A stretch of DNA of 9,105 nucleotides from Puniceicoccales bacterium (GTDB taxonomy: Bacteria > Verrucomicrobiota > Verrucomicrobiia > Opitutales > JAIRKQ01), in assembly GCA_031288455.1 (NCBI GenBank), contig JAITRI010000066.1:1-9105 (forward strand). Reading direction: 5' to 3'. A model generated the notes under the pieces. The model was given only the letters and a program-made list of their open reading frames with translations, made no database searches and was not told where the DNA came from. The stretch's first letter is position 1. The number at the start of each line of letters is the position of its first letter. The translations under genes and the position numbers were made by a program. Positions 3,890 to 9,105 of the stretch are shown piece after piece.

Positions 3890-6328
3890 ATGAAGAATAT
3901 GAAAAAGCAAATATTAATTTTTGTCTTTCTGCTTCTCGGAATGCAGTTCATTTCGGCGGATGAGGAATATAGTAGCGAAGAAGATAATGTGGTCGTAAAA
4001 AATGTTGCATTGTCCGGAGCTCCTCTGGCCGAAGTGCTATTTGTGCTGGAGGAGTTGTCGGGCAAACCGGTGATCCGCGACAATAGGCTGCAGAATATTT
4101 TCATAGATTTGCAAATACGCCACACGATGACAAAGGAGGAAGCGATCCTCGCCATCGAGAGTGCTCTTGCCATAAACAACGTTGCCATCGTTGAACTCGG
4201 CGATGGTTTGCTGAAGGCGATCAATGCACAGGCGGCGTCGGCGCAATCGCCGCATTTCATAGAACATTCGCTGCTGAATGCCACACCCAGCGAAAAAATC
4301 TGTTCAAAGATTTTCCAGCTGATGTATTTGCCGGTCAGTGAATTCTCAACGCTGATAACTCCGCTGCTGAACGCCGACAGATCGTCGACGGTGGTATTCG
4401 ACGATTCGAATTCCATACTGATAACGGATTCCATATCAAATCTGCAGCGCATAGAATTAATACTGAGCAAGGTGGACATTCCAAAACACTCCGTCATCAC
4501 TTCTAAAATATTCCGCGTGAAACATGGCGATGCGAAGGATATAGCGGAGCTGCTAAACAAAGTAATAAACGGCAGAATCACAAAAGACTCGCAGAGTAAA
4601 ACTCCTTCCGTTGAAGGTGTGGCTTTGGATTTCGCAAAGGAAATCACACCGTTTCAATTTTCCAAGAATTTGACCATAGAGCACGATGTGCGCAGCAATT
4701 CCATCGTTGTTTGCGGGACACAGAAGGACATCGAACATGTGGAATCCATCGTGAATCAGATAGACGTGCTTCTCGATCAGGTCAGGATAGAAGTGATAAT
4801 AGTCAACGTGAAATTGTCGAATGGACAGGCCACCGGATTGGAATCCTTCACATTTGATCACAACACGCACAGCAGCAATATTTTCGATAAGGAAGTTCGC
4901 GGAAGCAATCACGGAAATGCCACTGGCGATAAAATTGGGCTAGTGCACCATGGATCATTTGCATTGAGTGATGGAACAATTGGGAGCGCCACCGCTGCCG
5001 CCCAATCAATTTTCAACATTGGGGCCAATCTGAAGAAATTTTCGCTGGAAACCATCTTTCGAAAGGCGCGCGAGGACAAAAACATAAAAGTATTATCATC
5101 TCCGACCATCGTGACAACTCACAACCGCGAGGCGCTGATAAAAATCGTCGAATCGAGACCGGTTGTGACATCTGATATTTCGGAAGTGGGAGCCACGGCG
5201 ATGAAAAGCACGGTTGACTACAAGGACATCGGGATCGAACTTAGAGTAAAGCCACTGATTGGAATTAACGGAGTAATTCAATTGGAAATTAAACAGAACG
5301 TCGAAACAATTGACGGGGAAATCAAAATCAGCGGCAACGCCATGCCCACCACATCCAGGCGAGAAGCCATGTCATTCGTCAGCGTCTGCGACGGAGACAC
5401 TGTTGTGTTGGCTGGATTGCAGGAGAAGAAAACGACGCGCAACGATGGCAAGCTGTGGATATTGGGCGACATTCCAATCATAGGGAAGCTGCTATTTTCT
5501 CCAAAATCAAGAATAGAAGAAACGACGGAATTGATAGTATTCATCAAGCCAACGATTGTGTCCAATCCCGCAAACGAGGAGTCCTTCGCCAAGCGAATTC
5601 TGGATGGGTCACTCGCGAAGCCGGATGTGGACCACTACAATGCAACCGGGAAATTTTTACCGACTGCACCGATGCCGGAGCTGACAATATCGGATCCGAA
5701 TTACGACATTCATCCTGGCCCGAAACACTACAGAAGAGAAGAGCGGAGAGCGCGCGCAAGGAAAAATAGGCGTGCCGACGGATTGTCGCACTCGCGCTAC
5801 TGTGACCGCGGCGATATTCCATGCGAATATCCGCAGGAGGACGATGGCGCGTACGAATGTCCGCAGGACGAGGACGCGTACGAATATCAGCAGGACGATG
5901 GCGCGTGCGAATATCCGCAGGAGGAGGATGTTGGCCAACCGGAATATGCGTACAACTATAATGCTCGCAGAGCGGCAATTCGCCAGCAGAGGGAATTGAG
6001 GGCGGCACAGGCGAGAAAGGTGCCGGCGGCAGAACCGACGGCAAGAGTTCGGAAGCCTGCGCGCGTGTCGCGCAGTGAACGTGCGGCCGATGTCGCCCGC
6101 GCTGATCAAAAGAAACTCACGAATGCTGGGAACCGGCGGAGTCGGCGCATGGAAATTGGTTTAAACAAAAAAATGCCAGCGGTCACGCCCGCAAAGGCGA
6201 AAAACAAAGACAATGGTGGCACTCGCCGCGTGCGCAGCACAGTGAATAAGTCCGATAAAAAGGCGCATGAAGATAGAGCGATGGCCAATTACATGAACAT
6301 TATACAGGCGCGCGAAGGAAGGAGATAG
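3890..6328 (+). CDS. gspD: Type II secretion/type IV pilus secretin with long C-terminal extension
   Basis: Outer-membrane secretin of 812 residues that should form the multimeric gate for exported proteins or a pilus. A signal peptide covers 1-23 (cut after ISA). Three periplasmic N-domains follow at about 34-112, 133-198 and 203-293. The secretin core spans about 297-557 and carries the family signature LGDIPIIGKLLF (525-536) and a final strand ELIVFIKPTIV. Residues 558-812 go beyond the usual end: a linker, an acidic Tyr/Cys repeat (646-681), then a strongly Arg/Lys/Ala-rich tail to the stop. An extension of this size and charge is unusual. The ATG at 3899 (Met4) has AGGG nine bases upstream and may be the true start, since AGGG almost touches the ATG at 3890. 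GspD and PilQ cannot be told apart firmly from sequence alone; the three N-domains without AMIN domains favour GspD. Confidence 0.9.
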   Translation: MKNMKKQILIFVFLLLGMQFISADEEYSSEEDNVVVKNVALSGAPLAEVLFVLEELSGKPVIRDNRLQNIFIDLQIRHTMTKEEAILAIESALAINNVAIVELGDGLLKAINAQAASAQSPHFIEHSLLNATPSEKICSKIFQLMYLPVSEFSTLITPLLNADRSSTVVFDDSNSILITDSISNLQRIELILSKVDIPKHSVITSKIFRVKHGDAKDIAELLNKVINGRITKDSQSKTPSVEGVALDFAKEITPFQFSKNLTIEHDVRSNSIVVCGTQKDIEHVESIVNQIDVLLDQVRIEVIIVNVKLSNGQATGLESFTFDHNTHSSNIFDKEVRGSNHGNATGDKIGLVHHGSFALSDGTIGSATAAAQSIFNIGANLKKFSLETIFRKAREDKNIKVLSSPTIVTTHNREALIKIVESRPVVTSDISEVGATAMKSTVDYKDIGIELRVKPLIGINGVIQLEIKQNVETIDGEIKISGNAMPTTSRREAMSFVSVCDGDTVVLAGLQEKKTTRNDGKLWILGDIPIIGKLLFSPKSRIEETTELIVFIKPTIVSNPANEESFAKRILDGSLAKPDVDHYNATGKFLPTAPMPELTISDPNYDIHPGPKHYRREERRARARKNRRADGLSHSRYCDRGDIPCEYPQEDDGAYECPQDEDAYEYQQDDGACEYPQEEDVGQPEYAYNYNARRAAIRQQRELRAAQARKVPAAEPTARVRKPARVSRSERAADVARADQKKLTNAGNRRSRRMEIGLNKKMPAVTPAKAKNKDNGGTRRVRSTVNKSDKKAHEDRAMANYMNIIQAREGRR
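5825..5932 (+). repeat. Tandem repeat in secretin C-terminus (E-Y-P-Q-acidic units)
   Basis: There are four consecutive in-frame units of 30, 27, 27 and 24 bases, starting at 5825, 5855, 5882 and 5909. They encode EYPQEDDGAY, ECPQDEDAY, EYQQDDGAC and EYPQEEDV. Tyr and Cys swap at fixed positions, and the core is Gln followed by three or four acidic residues or Gly. Nucleotide identity between units is high, so the repeat arose by recent duplication. It is the source of repetitive frames on the opposite strand, which are not genes. Confidence 0.8.
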
Positions 6329-6329
6329 C

Positions 6330-6767
6330 ATGAAACTGCTAGGATTGTTATGTGGAATTGCGCTGCTGGCAGCGGCGAACGCCGAATGCGGAAACTTTGA
6401 TTCGCTCGCGGAAAATTCACCATTTGGCGATGAAAGCATGGCTTCGCCAATTAAGTACAATGCGTCAGCCGCTGACGCCGCATATGAACTTAGGGGGACA
6501 TTTTTCATCGGCGATGATCAATTTTTTAGCATATATTCCGTCGCCGATCAAAAATTTAAATGGGTCAAGCGCGGGGATTCATCGAAAGGGTTCCTTGTGC
6601 ACATGTTCGATGAAGTCGCCCAGACGCTGACGTTTAGTTCGGTCGGCGTAAATAGCAGCAAGCACACCGTCCGCCTAAAAAATGCACCAATTTCCATTGA
6701 AACCTATGGAGTATTTCTGCAGGACGCAGAAACCGCTGGTGCAAATTCTACTGGAGGCATAAGATGA
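6330..6767 (+). CDS. Exported protein resembling the GspC/PilP periplasmic domain
   Basis: This protein of 145 residues has a strong signal peptide (1-18, cut after ANA) and a mature part rich in beta strands. The stretch ELRGTFFIGDDQFFSIYSVA (53-72), followed by a Lys-Arg-Gly-Asp turn (79-82) and further strands, resembles the homology-region fold of GspC and PilP (Gly-turn, strand, glycine-aspartate turn). Those domains link the inner-membrane platform to the secretin N0 domain. Cys20 lies after Glu, not in a lipobox, so lipidation is unlikely. Unlike GspC there is no lasting membrane anchor, and unlike PilP no lipobox. AAGGAG (6319-6324) sits five bases before the ATG, inside the end of the secretin gene. 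The gene overlaps gspE by four bases (ATGA). The assignment is an inference from fold pattern and position; an unrelated accessory periplasmic protein is possible. Confidence 0.55.
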   Translation: MKLLGLLCGIALLAAANAECGNFDSLAENSPFGDESMASPIKYNASAADAAYELRGTFFIGDDQFFSIYSVADQKFKWVKRGDSSKGFLVHMFDEVAQTLTFSSVGVNSSKHTVRLKNAPISIETYGVFLQDAETAGANSTGGIR

Positions 6768-8437
6768 CATCTCTTGCTGAAAAGTTATCGGAACTTGGAA
6801 AGGAAAATTTTGCCAAAATCATGTCAGAGCCGCTGCACAGGCGCGTAGGGGCACTGGCAAAAATATTGAATTGCGACGATGAGCGCGAAGCGGCGCTGTG
6901 GCTAGCTGAAGTCCTCGAAATGCCATTTGCCAAGGAATTCATGTTTAGAAACGATGTTGTCGGGAAAATCCCGATTGCATTTTTCACGGAACACTACATC
7001 ATTCCAACAGAATCAATCGCCGATGAAGGAAAATCTTCGGAGGATGAGCTGTGCATGGTAACCTGCTGGCCCGTTGAGGAAAAAATTTGCCGGCAGGTGG
7101 AGATGTTCTGCGGGAAATATCCGAAGATGTACATGGCCACTCCATACGACGTCATGAGCGAAATGGCGATTCACTTCGAATTCATTGATGCCGACGAAAA
7201 TTTACAGCCAGCGAAAAAACGCGAACCATCATCGGAAAACGCCGAGGCTGATGCGGAAGAGGCAATCGTAAAATTTGTGAATGATGTCATCAGGCGTGCG
7301 TTGAAATCGCGCGCAACGGACATACATTTCGAGCCGCAGAGAGATTCGTTGCGCATACGATATCGCATAGATGGAGATTTGGTACCCATTAGGGTCCCGG
7401 AGAACCTCGTGAAATTTCAAGCGGCGATCATCTCGCGATTGAAAATCATGTCGCATCTGAACATTTCTGAAAAACGTCGCCCGCAGGACGGGAAAATTTC
7501 CTTCAGAGATTCCAAAGAAATAATCGACATACGCGTATCGACTCTCCCGATCGTATACGGGGAAAGCATCAGTTTGCGACTGCTCACGCAGGGAGGACAT
7601 GCTCCGACGTCACTGGATGGGTTGAACATGACTGAACAGCAGCTGAGGGTGACGGAGAAGGCATTGGGCAAACCACACGGAATAATTCTCGTCACAGGAC
7701 CGACAGGATCGGGGAAATCGACGACGCTCGGATCATTCCTGCGACATGTTGATTCGCCGGCGATACGCCTAATAACCGTCGAAGATCCCGTTGAGTACGA
7801 CATTGCCGGGGCTAACCAATCGCAGGTCAACTCGGAAATCGGAATGACATTTGCCAACATTCTGCGTTCCATTCTGAGGCAGGACCCTGACGTGATAATG
7901 CTGGGAGAGATCAGAGATTCGGAAACCGGGGATATCGCGATCCGCGCGGCGGTGACAGGACATTTGGTGCTGAGCACGCTCCACACCAACGATGCCATCG
8001 GGTCAATCACCCGACTGAAGGATATCGGAATCGAGCGCTACATGATCGCGTCCGCCTTGGAAATGGTGTGTGCACAGCGGCTTGTCCGCAGACTATGTCC
8101 GCACTGCGCCAGGGAGTCTAAGAAATTCAATGATCCGGAGGAACGGGAGAGATTGTGCAGACTATTCGAAGTTTTCAACCTCCCGGAGGATAGCAAATTC
8201 ATGGAGGCCGTCGGCTGCGAGCATTGCAACGGTGTCGGCTACCGCGGGAGAATGGCAGTCTTTGAAATTCTCGGCATGAGCGAGAGAATTCACGAGGCCA
8301 TTGTGAATGGGTCAACGGAATCGGAAATGCGAAAAATAGCGGTCGAGGATGGCATGACATTCCTGGCACAGGACGCATTTTCGCAGGCATGCCGCGGAAA
8401 CACCACAGTTGACGAGGCGATACTGCTGATCCCATAA
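6764..8437 (+). CDS. gspE: Type II secretion/type IV pilus assembly ATPase
   Basis: This 557-residue cytoplasmic ATPase powers pseudopilus or pilus assembly. The N-terminal 150 residues form the GspE/PilB N-domain that docks on GspL/PilM. The catalytic part has all family boxes: Walker A GPTGSGKST (312-320), Asp box around DPVEYD, Walker B with Glu382 in LGEIRD (380-385), and the His box TGHLVLSTLHTN with His400 and His407. A tetracysteine zinc site follows, CPHC (445-448) and CEHC (485-488), as in GspE and PilB and absent from retraction ATPases (PilT). Every catalytic residue is intact and the length is normal. GGAGG (6753-6757) lies six bases before the ATG. It is the last gene of the operon; gspF and pseudopilin genes, which often follow, are missing here. 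Confidence 0.95.
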   Translation: MTSLAEKLSELGKENFAKIMSEPLHRRVGALAKILNCDDEREAALWLAEVLEMPFAKEFMFRNDVVGKIPIAFFTEHYIIPTESIADEGKSSEDELCMVTCWPVEEKICRQVEMFCGKYPKMYMATPYDVMSEMAIHFEFIDADENLQPAKKREPSSENAEADAEEAIVKFVNDVIRRALKSRATDIHFEPQRDSLRIRYRIDGDLVPIRVPENLVKFQAAIISRLKIMSHLNISEKRRPQDGKISFRDSKEIIDIRVSTLPIVYGESISLRLLTQGGHAPTSLDGLNMTEQQLRVTEKALGKPHGIILVTGPTGSGKSTTLGSFLRHVDSPAIRLITVEDPVEYDIAGANQSQVNSEIGMTFANILRSILRQDPDVIMLGEIRDSETGDIAIRAAVTGHLVLSTLHTNDAIGSITRLKDIGIERYMIASALEMVCAQRLVRRLCPHCARESKKFNDPEERERLCRLFEVFNLPEDSKFMEAVGCEHCNGVGYRGRMAVFEILGMSERIHEAIVNGSTESEMRKIAVEDGMTFLAQDAFSQACRGNTTVDEAILLIP

Positions 8438-8461
8438 GCCCTTCCACCCAATAAAACTATG

Positions 8462-8485
8462 CCACACAACGGCACCATTGCGTGG
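8462..8485 (-). terminator. Possible terminator of the right-edge minus-strand gene
   Basis: On the minus strand CCACGCAA (8485-8478) pairs with TTGTGTGG (8469-8462) over eight bases with one G-U wobble and an 8-nt loop, followed by CATAGTTTTATT. On the plus strand the same pair is an A-C mismatch, so the fold favours minus-strand RNA. The T-run is weak and the hairpin lies about 185 bases after the stop at 8670. Confidence 0.35.
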
Positions 8486-8589
8486 AATCATGTGATTTCG
8501 CAGCACCGTGCGCACACCTTTCCGCGAACTATAATGTGGCGCCTTGGGCTGATAATTGGTGCAGCTGCGCGGTTAATTTTTTGGCGGGT

Positions 8590-8609
8590 TAGCGCCAAAG
8601 GTGGCGCTA
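8590..8609. terminator. Hairpin in the convergent gap
   Basis: TAGCGCCA (8590-8597) and TGGCGCTA (8602-8609) form a perfect 8-bp stem with a 4-nt loop (AAGG), equally good on both strands. Its place between converging genes fits a terminator. Neither side has a U-tract in the right orientation: the T-run at 8576-8582 lies before the hairpin on the plus strand. Confidence 0.4.
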
Positions 8610-8669
8610 TCACTTTCATGCCGCCCTCTTAGCATTTGCTACCATACATCGCCATTGGATCGAGGATGT

Positions 8670-9105
8670 TCAATCGTTTCCAAACGTCATGCTAGCAATG
8701 GATTCTGGGTCGAAAAATGGACTTGCCTGTGCTGCCTGTACTTTATAAATCAAATTTCCCTTTTTAATTTCAGGCGCAGGTGGCCGGTGATCTGGATTGC
8801 AGCTTTCTATTAGATTATCGCCGGATTTAACAATTCCCTCATAGATGCTCAGAGAAGTGCCACCTGCATCCAGCTGTCGATTCTGCGGCTTTCCAAATGG
8901 TGCAGTGCATGCAACAGTTTGCTCCACAACAATAGGAACATGCACAGTTTTACTGTCAATCTCGAGTTTATTGCTACCGTATGACGATATGGTAGACACA
9001 GTTCTACCTTCACACGTCACGGAGCATTTTGAACAATTTTCGTCAATGGATATGTTTCTTGTAATTTTATTCGAATAAGCTGCTATGTTAGTTATAATGC
9101 CATAA
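8670..9105 (-). CDS. Unrecognised cysteine-containing protein, start outside window
   Basis: The minus-strand frame is open from the right edge to the TGA at 8672-8670, giving 144 visible C-terminal codons without a stop. A GTG at 9020 could be a start, but the frame upstream of it is open and protein-like (ISIDENCSKCSVTCEG), so the gene probably begins beyond the window. Cysteines occur as CSKC-x3-C, then singly in TVACTAP and IESCNP. With many Ser/Thr and alternating hydrophobic residues this suggests a disulphide-bonded exported domain, which is an inference. No family is recognised. No membrane helix is visible. It converges on gspE, so it belongs to a separate transcription unit. Confidence 0.6.
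   Translation of the reverse strand, partial: YGIITNIAAYSNKITRNISIDENCSKCSVTCEGRTVSTISSYGSNKLEIDSKTVHVPIVVEQTVACTAPFGKPQNRQLDAGGTSLSIYEGIVKSGDNLIESCNPDHRPPAPEIKKGNLIYKVQAAQASPFFDPESIASMTFGND

Larger units (their letters stand above)
8438..8669. other. Convergent intergenic gap
   Basis: This gap lies between the stop of gspE and the stop of the minus-strand gene at the right edge. I see no gene in it. It holds two hairpins, at 8462-8485 and 8590-8609, described separately. Confidence 0.6.

Noticed and set aside
5544..6109. Minus-strand frames with regular PADIRTR-like or LRIFARA-like repeats
   Set aside because: The repetition is only the reverse reading of the in-frame tandem repeat in the secretin C-terminus.
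8845..9078. Plus-strand 77-codon frame at the right edge
   Set aside because: The opposite minus-strand frame is longer, open to the window edge and more protein-like; the plus frame lacks a ribosome site.

Overview
The window looks like chromosomal DNA of a Gram-negative (two-membrane) bacterium of moderate GC. Its core is a tight five-gene block for a type II secretion / type IV pilus-like envelope machine. A divergent gene encodes an OTU-like cysteine protease, a family best known as deubiquitinases and found in bacteria that live with or inside eukaryotes. That protease, low-complexity proteins and a split secretion locus fit a host-associated bacterium, perhaps of the PVC group, but the sequence does not fix the taxon.

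Layout. Bases 3-566 (+) hold the 3' part of an unrecognised gene with a poly-serine linker. A hairpin at 578-610 separates it from a tRNA-His (GUG) gene on the minus strand (628-705), which has a likely promoter at 720-746. Bases 706-1068 carry no gene but are dense in palindromes and short direct repeats. The OTU-like gene lies on the minus strand (2250-1069); its ribosome binding site is buried in a perfect 9-bp hairpin just before the start codon. A divergent regulatory gap (2276-2404) leads to the plus-strand operon: GspL/PilN-like (2405-3373), GspM/PilO-like (3357-3887), secretin GspD (3890-6328), a small exported protein resembling the GspC/PilP periplasmic domain (6330-6767) and the assembly ATPase GspE (6764-8437). 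Genes overlap or are 1-2 bases apart, so they are almost certainly co-transcribed and translationally coupled. Bases 8438-8669 are a convergent gap with two hairpins. A minus-strand gene cut by the window edge (9105-8670) encodes a cysteine-containing protein of unknown function.

How the genes work together. GspE should power pseudopilus assembly from the cytoplasm. The GspL- and GspM-like proteins should form the inner-membrane platform that receives it. The GspC/PilP-like protein should bridge the periplasm to the secretin, which forms the outer-membrane gate. The platform protein GspF, the pseudopilins and the prepilin peptidase are absent and must lie elsewhere if the machine works. The secretin carries an unusual C-terminal extension of about 255 residues with acidic Tyr/Cys repeats and a strongly basic tail.
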